Assembly (NCBI RefSeq): GCF_946887195.1
Contig: NZ_CAMPKE010000011.1
Span: forward strand, 1 to 64,000
DNA: 64,000 bases
Source of the DNA: an uncultured Halomonas sp.
Lineage (GTDB): Bacteria > Pseudomonadota > Gammaproteobacteria > Pseudomonadales > Halomonadaceae
Direction: 5' to 3'
Shown: one piece after another, positions 1-8,305 of the stretch
Layout of the letters: each line of letters opens with the position of its first letter
Position numbering within the stretch: the stretch's first letter is position 1
Program-made: the position numbers and the translations under genes
Notes under the pieces: generated by a model
Told to the model about the DNA's origin: nothing
What the model saw: only the letters and a program-made list of their open reading frames with translations
The model's database searches: none

Positions 1-173
1 ATCGCCATGGCGATGAACACCAGCCAGGCGGCGATGCGTCCGCCGCGCACCACCATGGCATCGAAGGCGTTGCGCGCCGGCTCCGGGGCCTCCTCGGGCG
101 GCTCTCCCGCCGTGGCGGCGACGAGGTCGCCAGCGTCGGGGATCGGATAATCGTCCTTATGAATCTTGGACAT
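1..173 (-). CDS. dctQ: TRAP transporter small permease (DctQ-like), N-terminal part only
   Basis: This reading frame starts at the ATG at 171-173 and runs off the left edge of the window, so only about 57 residues are visible. The start of the product is polar and acidic, and the visible part ends in what looks like the beginning of a first membrane segment (RIAAWLVFIAMA). It lies about 100 bases downstream of a TRAP substrate-binding protein gene on the same strand, which is the usual place for the small membrane subunit of a tripartite ATP-independent periplasmic transporter. The assignment rests mainly on that context. The large permease DctM would be expected just outside the window. Confidence 0.6.
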   Translation of the reverse strand, partial: MSKIHKDDYPIPDAGDLVAATAGEPPEEAPEPARNAFDAMVVRGGRIAAWLVFIAMA

Positions 174-272
174 GGTTCCTCCACACGGCGTGGGTCACGC
201 CGCGATGGTCAGAAGAAAAGAGAAGGGAGGCGGGGCCGAGCGAATCGGCCCCGCTGATCGAGGGACTATCGG

Positions 273-1292
273 TCAGAGCAGGTCGCGGGATTTCAGGAAG
301 GCCGTCGCGGACTCGTAGACCTTCTGGGTCATCTCGTTGCGACCGGCCCACTCCTTCCACTCCTTCTCGGCCGCCTGGCGGAACTGCTTGCGCTCAGCGG
401 CGGGCAGGTCGAAGGGATGCACGTCGGGATCCGCCTTGAGCTCTCGCAGCGTCTCGATGTCCTGCGCCTGCAGGCTTGCGATCAAATCATAGGCCATGGC
501 GTCGAAAGCGGTTTCCAGGGTGAGTTGCAGGCTCTCCGGCAAGCCGTCCCAGATCTCCTTGTTGATCGAAACGGCGATCATCGGCATGGAGTGAAAGCCC
601 GGGTACAGCGGGTAGGGGGCGAAGTCATGGATGCCCATGGCGTCGTTGTTGGACAGCACCGTGGAGTCGGCGGCATCGATCACGCCTTTTTCGAGCGCGG
701 TATAGACCTCGGAACCGGGCAGGTTGACCGGCGTTGCGCCGATACGCTCGAAGATGTTGTAGACCATGCCCTGCGGCGCGCGGATCTTGAGTCCCTGGAA
801 ATCCTCGATGGTCTCGATCGGCACCGTGGAAGGGATCGACTCCAGCGGGAAGGTGGCCGCCGAGATCAGGTGCGTTCCGTACGGCTCGGAGAGTTCGTTG
901 TAGAGCTCCTCGCCGCCGCCATGCTTCATGTACTCCAGGAAATCGTAGGGATCGCTCCAGGCGCCGACCAGATTGCCGAGCATGCCGAACGCCGGATTCT
1001 GGCCCGAGAAGTAGCTGGGGTCGGTCATGTGGCCCTGGAGAATGCCGGCGCTGACCGCTTGCAGGGTCTCGGTCGGGCCGACCACCGAGTTGATCGGCAT
1101 CACCTCGATGTTCACCTGGCCATCGGTCATGACGCCGATTTTCTCGGCCCACTCCTGCTTGATCTTGAAGCTGGGTTCACCGGCGGTTTCCGAGGCTTGA
1201 AACTTCCACTCGTACTCGGCCGCCCAGGCAGTGGACGCACCGAGCAGCAGTAGCGAGCTGGTGGCGATGACGATCGGTTTGAGACGGATCAT
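273..1292 (-). CDS. dctP: TRAP transporter periplasmic substrate-binding protein, DctP family
   Basis: The 339-residue product begins with a clear signal peptide (positive MIRLK, hydrophobic stretch, cleavage probably after AWA at residue 24). It then has the DctP-family layout, including the EVMPINSVVGPTETLQAV region and a KIRAPQGMV segment whose arginine in this family usually contacts the substrate carboxylate. It should capture an acidic substrate in the periplasm and pass it to the DctQM permease, whose first gene follows downstream. The dehydratase gene lies 57 bases upstream on the same strand, so the substrate is probably a sugar acid. The exact ligand cannot be read from the sequence. 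Confidence 0.9.
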   Translation of the reverse strand: MIRLKPIVIATSSLLLLGASTAWAAEYEWKFQASETAGEPSFKIKQEWAEKIGVMTDGQVNIEVMPINSVVGPTETLQAVSAGILQGHMTDPSYFSGQNPAFGMLGNLVGAWSDPYDFLEYMKHGGGEELYNELSEPYGTHLISAATFPLESIPSTVPIETIEDFQGLKIRAPQGMVYNIFERIGATPVNLPGSEVYTALEKGVIDAADSTVLSNNDAMGIHDFAPYPLYPGFHSMPMIAVSINKEIWDGLPESLQLTLETAFDAMAYDLIASLQAQDIETLRELKADPDVHPFDLPAAERKQFRQAAEKEWKEWAGRNEMTQKVYESATAFLKSRDLL

Positions 1293-1349
1293 GATTGAGG
1301 CTCCATGTGACGTTGTTGTTGTGTCGCAAGCGGGCTGGTGCCCGCGGCA

Positions 1350-3071
1350 TCAATGGCTTTCGCGAGGCACTCCCGCGCCCCGGCAGCCAATCAGGAAGTC
1401 CAGATCGGCACCGGTGTCGGCCTGTTGGACGTGATCGATATAGAGTTTCTGGTAACCGCCGTTCATCGTGGGTAACGGCGCTTGCCAGGCTTGGCGACGG
1501 CGCTCGAGCTCGGCGTCGTCGACCAACAGATGCAAGCCGCGGCCGGCGACGTCGAGTTCGATTTCGTCGCCGCTTTGTACCAGTGCCAAGGGGCCGCCCA
1601 CCGAGGATTCCGGCGACACGTGCAGCACCACCGTGCCGAACGCGGTACCCGACATGCGCGCATCGGAAATACGCACCATGTCGCGCACGCCCTGTTCGAG
1701 CAGCTTGCTGGGCAGCGGCATGTTGCCGACCTCGGCCATGCCCGGATAGCCCTTGGGCCCGGCGCCCTTGAGCACCATCACGCTGTTGGCATCGATCTCG
1801 AGATCGGGATCGTCGATGCGCGCCTTGTAGTCCTCGATGGTCTCGAAGACCACCGCGCGACCGCGATGCTGCATCAGTGTTTCAGTAGCGGCGGAGGGCT
1901 TGAGTACCGCACCCTGCGGCGCCAGGTTGCCACGCAGCACGGCAATGCCGCCTTGTTCGGTCAGCGGGTTGTCGCGACGCCGAATCACCTCATGATTGAA
2001 GCACTCCGCCTTGGCCAGGTTCTCGCTGACGGTCTTGCCGTTGACGGTCAAGGCATCGCCGTGGAGCAGATCCTCGATCTGCTTCATCAGCGCGGGCAGA
2101 CCGCCGGCGTAGCAGAAGTCCTCCATCAGGAAGCGGCCCGAGGGCATCAGGTCGAGCAGGCAGGGTACGTCGCGGCCATAGGTATCCCAGTCGTCGAGCG
2201 ACAGTTCGACGCCCACGCGTCCGGCGATCGCCAGCAGATGGATGACGGCATTGGTCGAGCCGCCGATGGCACCGTTGACGCGAATCGCATTCTCGAAGGC
2301 TTGGCGGGTGAGGATTTGCGAGAGTTTCATGTCTTCGCGGACCATCTCGACGATGCGCCGGCCGGTCATCCGCGCCAGGCGCCGGCGGTGCGCGTCGACC
2401 GCCGGCCAGGTGGCGTTGCCGGGCAGGGCGACACCCAGCGACTCAGCCATCGAGGCCATGGTCGAGGCGGTGCCCATGGTCATGCAGTGGCCGGGCGAGC
2501 GGTGCATGCCGCTTTCGGCGGCGAAGAACTCCTCTTCGCTCATCTGGCCGCCGCGCACGTCCTCGGAGAACTTCCATACATCGGTGCCCGAACCCAGGGT
2601 GCGGCCGCGAAAACGTCCGTTGAGCATCGGCCCGCCGGAAATCAGCGCGGTGGGCAGATCGCAACTGGCCGCGCCCATCAGCAGCGACGGGGTGGTCTTG
2701 TCGCAGCCGGCCATCAGCACCACGCCATCGATGGGATTGGCGCGAATCGCCTCCTCGACATCCATCGAGGCGAGGTTGCGAAACAGCATGGCGGTGGGGC
2801 GCAGATTGGTCTCGCCGCAGGAAAACACCGGGAACTCGAACGGCTGACCGCCGGCCTCGATGACACCGCGCTTGATGTCCTCGGCCAACTCGCGAAAGTG
2901 CGCGTTACATGGGGTCAGTTCGGAGAAGGTATTGCAGATACCGATGATCGGACGACCATCGAAGGCGTCGTCGGGCAGCCCGCTGTTCTTCATCCAGCTA
3001 CGGTGCAGGAAGCCATCGCGGTCGGTGCCGCCGAACCAGGATTGCGAGCGAAGAGGGGTGCGTTTGCCCAT
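1350..3071 (-). CDS. IlvD/Edd family dehydratase, probably acting on a sugar acid
   Basis: The product belongs to the IlvD/Edd family of Fe-S dehydratases, which remove water from dihydroxy acids or aldonic acids to give 2-keto acids. Family motifs are visible: ICNTFSELTPCN, FSCGETNLRPTAM, the cluster cysteine in LMAGCDKTTPS, GHCMTMGTASTM and NGAIGGSTNAVIHL. An in-frame ATG at 3093-3095 would add eight residues, but the ATG at 3069-3071 has an AAGGA ribosome site seven bases upstream and is preferred (573 aa). Linkage to TRAP uptake genes and an FCD regulator points to a pentonate or hexonate rather than branched-chain amino acid synthesis. This substrate assignment is inference. Confidence 0.85.
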   Translation of the reverse strand: MGKRTPLRSQSWFGGTDRDGFLHRSWMKNSGLPDDAFDGRPIIGICNTFSELTPCNAHFRELAEDIKRGVIEAGGQPFEFPVFSCGETNLRPTAMLFRNLASMDVEEAIRANPIDGVVLMAGCDKTTPSLLMGAASCDLPTALISGGPMLNGRFRGRTLGSGTDVWKFSEDVRGGQMSEEEFFAAESGMHRSPGHCMTMGTASTMASMAESLGVALPGNATWPAVDAHRRRLARMTGRRIVEMVREDMKLSQILTRQAFENAIRVNGAIGGSTNAVIHLLAIAGRVGVELSLDDWDTYGRDVPCLLDLMPSGRFLMEDFCYAGGLPALMKQIEDLLHGDALTVNGKTVSENLAKAECFNHEVIRRRDNPLTEQGGIAVLRGNLAPQGAVLKPSAATETLMQHRGRAVVFETIEDYKARIDDPDLEIDANSVMVLKGAGPKGYPGMAEVGNMPLPSKLLEQGVRDMVRISDARMSGTAFGTVVLHVSPESSVGGPLALVQSGDEIELDVAGRGLHLLVDDAELERRRQAWQAPLPTMNGGYQKLYIDHVQQADTGADLDFLIGCRGAGVPRESH

Positions 3072-3137
3072 GTAGGTGTCCTTGTCGTCTGTCATCGAGG
3101 CGGGTACGCCATTTCGTGTATGTCACGAGAATGGTGA

Positions 3138-3174
3138 TATATGTTGAACATATAGAGAATATGTTCAACATATA
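3138..3174. promoter_or_regulatory. Twin palindromic operator upstream of the dehydratase-TRAP operon
   Basis: Two 15-base sites, at 3139-3153 and 3159-3173, are exact reverse complements of each other. Each is itself a palindrome around one central base (ATATGTT-G-AACATAT and ATATGTT-C-AACATAT). They are separated by AGAGA, so their centres are 20 bases apart, close to two helical turns. The core GT-N3-AC is the type bound by FadR-subfamily GntR regulators. The sites lie 67 bases before the dehydratase start and downstream of a GntR/FCD gene, so repression of the catabolic operon by that regulator or its neighbour is likely. Confidence 0.75.
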
Positions 3175-3260
3175 CTTTCGTCGTAAGTGAGCCGGATACC
3201 GCTAATCGGGCGGGTCGTTTATCGCTCGATGCAAGGAAGGAAGACTGTCGCGGGCCGGCG

Positions 3261-4016
3261 CTAGGCGATGTCGAGATCGTGGCCCAGCGATGATTCCGGG
3301 GAATCCAGACCCAGCGCCTGGGCAGTGCCGGCGAGTACGGCCTGCGCGGCGAGAAAGGCATCGCGAGGGCGGCGGGCGCGAATGCTCTCCATCAACTGGC
3401 GATGGCGCTCGAGACTCTCTTCGGGGTCCGTGGCGCTGACGTTGGACATCGATACCAGCAGGTAGATGGATGGGCGCAGGATATGCGAGAGCTGCGACCA
3501 GACGATGTTGTGGGTGGCCTTGAAAATCGCCGCATGGAAGGCGACATCGTAATCGCTGTGCAGGCGTCTTTCATCGGCACAACTGGCGTTGTGCATATTC
3601 TGCCCCATACCCTCGAAGGCTTCCTCGATGGCGACCAGGTCGCGTGCCGTGGCGCGCTTGGCGGCGGTCATGGCGACATAGGGCTCGACATCCAGACGAA
3701 AGGCCAGAATCTCACGTTGAATCCTGGGGTTGGGGGCGGCGTAGCGAGTCAGCCACTCGGTAACCAGCGGATCGAGAATATTCCATTCGGCGTATTCGCG
3801 CACCTTGGAGCCGTGCCCGGAAATACGCTCGATGATGCCGACATCGACCAGCTGGCGAAGATCGCTGCGCACGGCGGAGCGATTGATGGCGAATTGCTCG
3901 CACAGCGCGAGCTCCTTGGGTACGAAATCGCCCGGTTGGTAATCGCCGGAGAAGATGGCTTCGGCGAGAGCCTCGGCGACATTCGGCCGAGCGGGCTTGG
4001 GTGTTCTTGCGGTCAC
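3261..4016 (-). CDS. GntR family transcriptional regulator with FCD ligand domain
   Basis: This 251-residue regulator has an N-terminal winged helix of the GntR type (about residues 10-75, with NVAEALAEAIFSGDYQPGD and an INRSAVRSDLRQL recognition helix). An all-helical FCD effector domain follows, in which the DYDVAFHAAIFKATHN segment supplies the usual Asp/His metal or ligand residues. The start codon is GTG at 4014-4016, with AGGA about ten bases upstream. It sits between argE and the dehydratase operon on the same strand and most likely controls that operon through the palindromes at 3138-3174. A related palindrome 40 bases upstream of its own start suggests autoregulation. The inducer is probably the sugar acid or its dehydration product. 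Confidence 0.88.
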   Translation of the reverse strand: MTARTPKPARPNVAEALAEAIFSGDYQPGDFVPKELALCEQFAINRSAVRSDLRQLVDVGIIERISGHGSKVREYAEWNILDPLVTEWLTRYAAPNPRIQREILAFRLDVEPYVAMTAAKRATARDLVAIEEAFEGMGQNMHNASCADERRLHSDYDVAFHAAIFKATHNIVWSQLSHILRPSIYLLVSMSNVSATDPEESLERHRQLMESIRARRPRDAFLAAQAVLAGTAQALGLDSPESSLGHDLDIA

Positions 4017-4055
4017 TAAAGAAATGTCCTGAGAGTTTAGTTATCAAGCTGCCAT

Positions 4056-4066
4056 ATGTCGGACAT
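4056..4066. promoter_or_regulatory. Candidate autoregulatory operator of the GntR gene
   Basis: The 11-base palindrome ATGTC-G-GACAT has the same GT-N3-AC architecture as the twin operator at 3138-3174 and lies 40 bases upstream of the GntR start codon. A half site, AAATGTCC, occurs at 4022-4029. Autoregulation is inferred from position and similarity only. Confidence 0.45.
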
Positions 4067-4121
4067 TTCGGCAACGCGGCATGTGCTGGCAACAGCTGCC
4101 AGCGCATGCCGGGTGCGAATA

Positions 4122-5279
4122 TCAATCGCGTGACAGACGCTCGCCCAGCGCCTGCATGAACGCCGCACCGGCTTCCAATTGCGCCACATCGATATATTCA
4201 TCCGGCTGATGCGCCTGGGCGATGCTGCCCGGACCGCAGATCACCGTGGGCAGGCCGGCGCGCTGGAACTGGCCGCCCTCGGTGGCGTAGGCCACGGCTT
4301 CGCTTTGGCGCTCGCCGAGTAGCTCATGGCATAGGGCAAGCGCCTCGGCATTGTCGCGATCGGCGAGTGCCGGCACGGTCTCGATCAGCTTCTGGGTGTG
4401 GATGGCAACCTGTGGCGCACGCGCCTGAAGCTCACTCTCGAGGCGCTCGCAATACTCGCCGAAGCGCGCGAAGACCGTCTCGAAGCTATCCTGCGGCAGA
4501 TGGCGGATTTCCCAATCGAAATGACATTCGCGGGCCATGATGTTGATTGCCGTGCCGCCCTGGATCTTGCCGACGTGCAGGCTGGAGTGCGCGACGTTGA
4601 AGGCGTCATCGACACGGCCCTCGGCCTGCAGTTCGGCCATGATGTCTTCGATTTTAGTGACCAGCCGGGCGGCGACATGCACCGCGCTGACGCCCTGGTT
4701 GACCTGGCTCGAGTGCGCTTCGCGGCCGGTGACCGTGGTGCGCAGGTTGGTGACGCCTTTTTGCGCCACGACCGGCGCCATCAGCGTGGGCTCGCCGACG
4801 ATCACCGCGGCGGGGCGAGGATGATCGGCCATCAAGCGCTCGATCAGGCGCGGTGCGCCGAGGCAGCCGACCTCTTCATCGTAGGAGAAGGCCAGATAGA
4901 TCGGTCGCTCGAGATCCTGTGCGACCCAGTTTGGCACCTGGGCCAGGGCGCAGGCGATGAAGCCCTTCATGTCGCAGCTACCGCGCCCGTAGAGGCGCCC
5001 GTCGCCCTTGTCGGTCAGGGTGAAGGGATCGCTGGTCCACGGCTGGCCATCGACCGGTACCACGTCGGTATGCCCCGACAGCACCACGCCGCCTTCCACC
5101 GCCGGGCCGATACGCGCGAGCAGATTGGCCTTGCTGCCATCGTCGTTCTCGACGCGCTGGCAGGGGATGTCGTACTCGGCCAGGGTAGCCTCGATGAAGC
5201 GGATCAGCTCTAGGTTGGATTCGCGCGAGACGGTGGCGAAGCCGATCAGTGTTTCCAGAAATCGTTGAGCGGATCGCAT
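4122..5279 (-). CDS. argE: Acetylornithine deacetylase
   Basis: This is an M20-family zinc amidohydrolase that removes acetyl from N2-acetylornithine in arginine synthesis. The metal-site motifs are present: VLSGHTDVVPVDGQPW (His and Asp), YGRGSCDMKG (Asp bridging metal) and SYDEEVGCLGA (catalytic Glu-Glu). Later come VGEPT and GPGSIAQAHQPDEYI. An upstream in-frame start would give 404 aa, but the ATG at 5277-5279 has a GGAG ribosome site ten bases upstream and gives 385 aa, close to the family's usual length. ArgE-like enzymes overlap with other M20 amidases, so the exact substrate is probable rather than proven. Confidence 0.88.
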   Translation of the reverse strand: MRSAQRFLETLIGFATVSRESNLELIRFIEATLAEYDIPCQRVENDDGSKANLLARIGPAVEGGVVLSGHTDVVPVDGQPWTSDPFTLTDKGDGRLYGRGSCDMKGFIACALAQVPNWVAQDLERPIYLAFSYDEEVGCLGAPRLIERLMADHPRPAAVIVGEPTLMAPVVAQKGVTNLRTTVTGREAHSSQVNQGVSAVHVAARLVTKIEDIMAELQAEGRVDDAFNVAHSSLHVGKIQGGTAINIMARECHFDWEIRHLPQDSFETVFARFGEYCERLESELQARAPQVAIHTQKLIETVPALADRDNAEALALCHELLGERQSEAVAYATEGGQFQRAGLPTVICGPGSIAQAHQPDEYIDVAQLEAGAAFMQALGERLSRD

Positions 5280-5407
5280 GGGTCGATAACTCCAGAGTCG
5301 TTTTGCCATCAGCCTAGCATGGCGACTTGAACGCAAGCAGCGCTTTTGACCGCAAGGCGGCGCTGCACCATCTTGTAATGACGTTTTGACTCTCGAAGGA
5401 GCGACCC

Positions 5408-6013
5408 ATGAGCAAGGTGCTGATCATTTACTATTCGAGCTATGGACACATCGAAACGCTGGCCAAGGCCGTCGCCGAAGGCGCGCGTGGCGTTGGCGGT
5501 ACGCAGGTCGATGTGCGTCGCGTGGCCGAGTTGGTGCCCGACGACGTCGCCGAGCGTTCGGGTTACAAGCGCGATCAGGACGCGCCGCAACTCGACGATC
5601 CCAACGAACTCGTCGACTACGATGCGATCATCATCGGCACGCCGACCCGCTATGGCAACATGGCCTCGCAGATGCGCAACTTCTGGGACAAGACCGGTGG
5701 TATCTGGGCCCAGGGCAAGCTGGTCGGCAAGATCGGCAGTGCCTTTACCTCCACCGCCAGTCAGCACGGCGGCCAGGAGACCACGCTGACCTCGATCCAC
5801 AGCATGCTGTTTCATTTGGGCATGGTGGTGGTCGGCGTGCCGTACTCCTGCCCGGCGCTGAGCGAGCTGAATGAGGTATCCGGCGGTACGCCCTATGGCG
5901 CCACGACCCTGGCCGGCGGCGATGGCAGCCGCCAACCCAGCGAGAACGAGCTGACCATCGCACGCTTTCAGGGCCAGCACGTGGCCGAGTTGGCGAGCAA
6001 GCTGGCATCGTGA
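5408..6013 (+). CDS. wrbA: NAD(P)H:quinone oxidoreductase, WrbA family
   Basis: The 201-residue flavodoxin-like protein starts [19 protein letters not shown], the FMN phosphate-binding loop of WrbA. It continues with [18 protein letters not shown] and [17 protein letters not shown], which are characteristic family blocks. WrbA is a tetrameric FMN enzyme that reduces quinones by two electrons and protects against redox stress in the cytoplasm. The start has a strong AAGGAG site just upstream. It is divergent from argE and reads toward a second GntR gene, with no obvious functional link to the surrounding catabolic genes. Confidence 0.95.
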   Translation: MSKVLIIYYSSYGHIETLAKAVAEGARGVGGTQVDVRRVAELVPDDVAERSGYKRDQDAPQLDDPNELVDYDAIIIGTPTRYGNMASQMRNFWDKTGGIWAQGKLVGKIGSAFTSTASQHGGQETTLTSIHSMLFHLGMVVVGVPYSCPALSELNEVSGGTPYGATTLAGGDGSRQPSENELTIARFQGQHVAELASKLAS

Positions 6014-6060
6014 GGCGATGAGAATTCCTGTGCCGACCTGACCGCCGTCAACGTCTGCGG

Positions 6061-6071
6061 TATGTTGAACC
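6061..6071 (+). promoter_or_regulatory. Candidate GntR/FCD operator, imperfect
   Basis: TATGTTGAACC matches ten bases of the palindromes at 3139-3173 (TATGTTGAAC) but its right arm is degenerate. It ends 15 bases before the start of the second GntR gene, so it could autoregulate that gene or link both regulators to the same operator class. Confidence 0.35.
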
Positions 6072-6086
6072 TGTCTCTCGGTCACG

Positions 6087-6854
6087 ATGGAACGCCAAAC
6101 GATGATGGGTAAACATAGCGACTCTCTTTCCATGGCGGCGCCCGATGGGGTTGCGTCTCGCCTTGATGCGCTCGAACGACCGGCCAAGCTGAGCGATCGT
6201 GTTTACGCCGATATCGTCGAGCGCATTCTCAAGGGCGATTACGGCGAGGGCGAAAGGCTCCCTTCCGAAGCCGAGCTAGCGCAGATGAATCAGGTGTCGA
6301 GGCCGGTCGTGCGCGAGGCGTTGGCGCGGCTCAGAGACGATGGACTGGTGCGCTCGCACCGCGGTGCGGGTAGCTTCGTCAAACGCCGGCCGGATCGGGG
6401 GATGCTGGATTTCGCGCCGCTGGAAAGCTTGGCGGATATGCAGCGCTGCTTCGAGTTCCGCGCCGCGCTGGAGGGGGAATCGGCACGCCTGGCGGCGCAG
6501 AATGCCGACTCGTCGGCGCTACAGGATATCGAGCGTGCCCTGCAGCGTCTGGAGAAGAGCATCCATGCCGGCGAACTCGGCGTGGATGCCGATTTCGGCT
6601 TTCACCTGGCCGTGGCGCGCGCGACCAATAACCGCTTTTTCAGCGATACCCTCCTGTCATTGAAAGCGCAGATCAACTTCGGTCAGAACCTGGCACGCAA
6701 CCTGGGTCTGCGTCGTCCGGGTCACCACCTGCCCGAGGTACAGGAAGAACATACCCGCATCTTCCATGCCATTCGCGAGGGCGATCCGGAACTCGCCAGC
6801 CAGCGCATGCGTCAGCATATCGGCAACTCCCGGCAGCGTGTCTTCGAGGGGTGA
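6087..6854 (+). CDS. GntR family transcriptional regulator with FCD domain (second copy)
   Basis: The 255-residue product has a FadR-type winged helix (VYADIVERILKGDYGEGERL, then QVSRPVVREALARLRDDGLV and a GAGSFV wing) and a C-terminal FCD domain with DFGFHLAVARATNN and a late EEHTRIFHAI segment. It is more like the LldR/PdhR class than the first regulator in this region. It lies about 280 bases upstream of the D-tartrate dehydratase gene on the same strand and most likely senses tartrate or a related acid. ATG codons at 6102 and 6105 are alternative starts, because no ribosome site clearly favours the first one. Confidence 0.88.
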   Translation: MERQTMMGKHSDSLSMAAPDGVASRLDALERPAKLSDRVYADIVERILKGDYGEGERLPSEAELAQMNQVSRPVVREALARLRDDGLVRSHRGAGSFVKRRPDRGMLDFAPLESLADMQRCFEFRAALEGESARLAAQNADSSALQDIERALQRLEKSIHAGELGVDADFGFHLAVARATNNRFFSDTLLSLKAQINFGQNLARNLGLRRPGHHLPEVQEEHTRIFHAIREGDPELASQRMRQHIGNSRQRVFEG

Positions 6855-7136
6855 ACCTCGCCGAATCAGTAAAAAGAATAACCTGAACAACTTGCTGCCT
6901 TTGATGGTACTTGGCTGCTCTGTACAGTATTTTTACTGTTATCTGTTTTTTACACTAATTATCAAGTAGATATCTTATTGTTTGGCGGTGGCGCCTATCG
7001 ATTCCTGGTTTTTTCTGGCCAGCTAGCAAAGCTTTTTTCTTTTGTAATTGACAAATTTTACATGTCTGCTAGCTTCGATTGTCTTCACTTGCCAAGTCAT
7101 GACAAACCTCGGTTCGTTCATTACAAGGGAATCAAC
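6855..7136. promoter_or_regulatory. AT-rich leader and promoter region of the D-tartrate dehydratase gene
   Basis: This stretch is much richer in A and T than its surroundings. It contains a short inverted repeat at 6924-6939 (ACAGTA-TTTT-TACTGT), a possible operator. A candidate sigma-70 promoter has TTGACA at 7048-7053 and, 16 bases on, a weak TAGCTT preceded by TGC (extended -10). The ribosome site AAGGGA sits just before the ATG at 7137. The promoter call is tentative. Confidence 0.35.
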
Positions 7137-8300
7137 ATGAAAATTACCGACATCAAGGAGGCACGAGTATCGATCGCCTCCGAGATTGCCAATGCCTATA
7201 TTTCCTTCGCCAGGATGGATGTATCGATACTGGCGATCTACACCGATGCGCGTGTCGACGGCCGCCAGGTGGTCGGTTACGGCTTCAATTCGAATGGCCG
7301 TTATGCGCAGAGCGGCTTGCTGCGTGAGCGTTTTCTCCCGCGCTTGCGCGAGGCGGCGCCAGCCTCGTTGCTGGATGACAGCGGCAACAATCTGGACCCA
7401 TTCCGGGTCTGGAATACCGTAATGGCCAATGAGAAGCCCGGTGGCCATGGCGAGCGCTCGGTGGCGGTGGGCATCATCGACATGGCGATATGGGACATCG
7501 TCGCCAAGGTCGAGAATCGCCCGCTGGCCGATGTGCTGGCAGAGCGCCATGGCGACGGCACGCCCGATGCGGATGTGTCGGTCTATGCCGCCGGCGGTTA
7601 CTATTACCCCGACGATGAGCACCATCGGCTGCGCGACGAGATGCGCGGCTATCTCGATATGGGTTATATCGAAACCAAGATGAAGATCGGTGGCGTGCCA
7701 CTGAGCGAGGATTTGAGGCGCGTCGAGGCGGCGCTGGAGGTGGTGGGCGATCCATCACGTCTGGCGGTCGATGCCAATGGCCGCTTCGATACCGCAACGA
7801 CGCTGGCATTCGCCGAGGGGCTGGCGCCCTATGGCCTGCGCTGGTTCGAAGAGGCGGGCGATCCCTTGGATTACGCGCTCCAGCATCGACTCTGCGAGCG
7901 TTACGCGGGGCCTACGGCAACCGGAGAGAACCTGTTCTCGCATCAGGACGTGCGCAACCTGCTGCGCTACGCCGGCATGCGTGCCGATCGCGATATCCTG
8001 CAGATGGACCCGGTGCTCTCCTACGGCCTGGTCGAATACTTGCGCATGCTCGATGAACTGCGCATGCGCGGCTGGTCGCCGCGCCGCTGCATTCCGCATG
8101 GCGGGCATCAGTTCGCGCTGAATATCGCCGCCGGGCTGGGGCTGGGTGGCAACGAATCCTACCCGCAGGTGTTCGCGCCGTTCGGTGGCTTCGCCGACTC
8201 CACACCCATCGAGAACGGGCGAGTGCGCTTGCCGCGCGTACCGGGCATCGGTTTCGAGGACAAACGCGAATTGATGGCGGTATTCGAACATCACTTCTAG
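7137..8300 (+). CDS. D-tartrate dehydratase, enolase superfamily
   Basis: The 387-residue protein resembles, from memory, the characterised Bradyrhizobium D-tartrate dehydratase almost block for block: GYGFNSNGRY, EKPGGHGERSVAVG, YAAGGYYYP, GDPLDYALQ, TGENLFSHQD, GWSPRRCIPHGGHQ and GLGLGGNESYP. The enolase-superfamily residues are in place: KMKIGG with general-base Lys183, magnesium ligands Asp212, Glu238 and Glu264, and His321. It should dehydrate D-tartrate to oxaloacetate. The ATG at 7137 with AAGGGA upstream is chosen. A longer frame opening at 6978 would add a 53-residue hydrophobic leader that the family lacks. Confidence 0.9.
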   Translation: MKITDIKEARVSIASEIANAYISFARMDVSILAIYTDARVDGRQVVGYGFNSNGRYAQSGLLRERFLPRLREAAPASLLDDSGNNLDPFRVWNTVMANEKPGGHGERSVAVGIIDMAIWDIVAKVENRPLADVLAERHGDGTPDADVSVYAAGGYYYPDDEHHRLRDEMRGYLDMGYIETKMKIGGVPLSEDLRRVEAALEVVGDPSRLAVDANGRFDTATTLAFAEGLAPYGLRWFEEAGDPLDYALQHRLCERYAGPTATGENLFSHQDVRNLLRYAGMRADRDILQMDPVLSYGLVEYLRMLDELRMRGWSPRRCIPHGGHQFALNIAAGLGLGGNESYPQVFAPFGGFADSTPIENGRVRLPRVPGIGFEDKRELMAVFEHHF

Positions 8301-8305
8301 TCGTT

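Noticed and set aside
417..1253. Long plus-strand frame opposite the TRAP binding protein
   Set aside because: It is exactly antisense to a clear dctP gene, has His/Arg/Asp-rich composition typical of antisense GC-rich frames, and matches no family.
1482..3137. 550-codon plus-strand frame opposite the dehydratase
   Set aside because: It is antisense to a well-conserved IlvD/Edd gene with intact motifs, has no ribosome site and no recognisable domain.
5309..6187. Minus-strand frame opposite wrbA
   Set aside because: WrbA motifs on the plus strand are unambiguous, and the antisense protein shows no domain.
6924..6939. ACAGTA-TTTT-TACTGT hairpin considered as terminator of the second GntR gene
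   Set aside because: The stem is only six AT-rich pairs, too weak for termination. It is kept only as a possible operator in the region entry.
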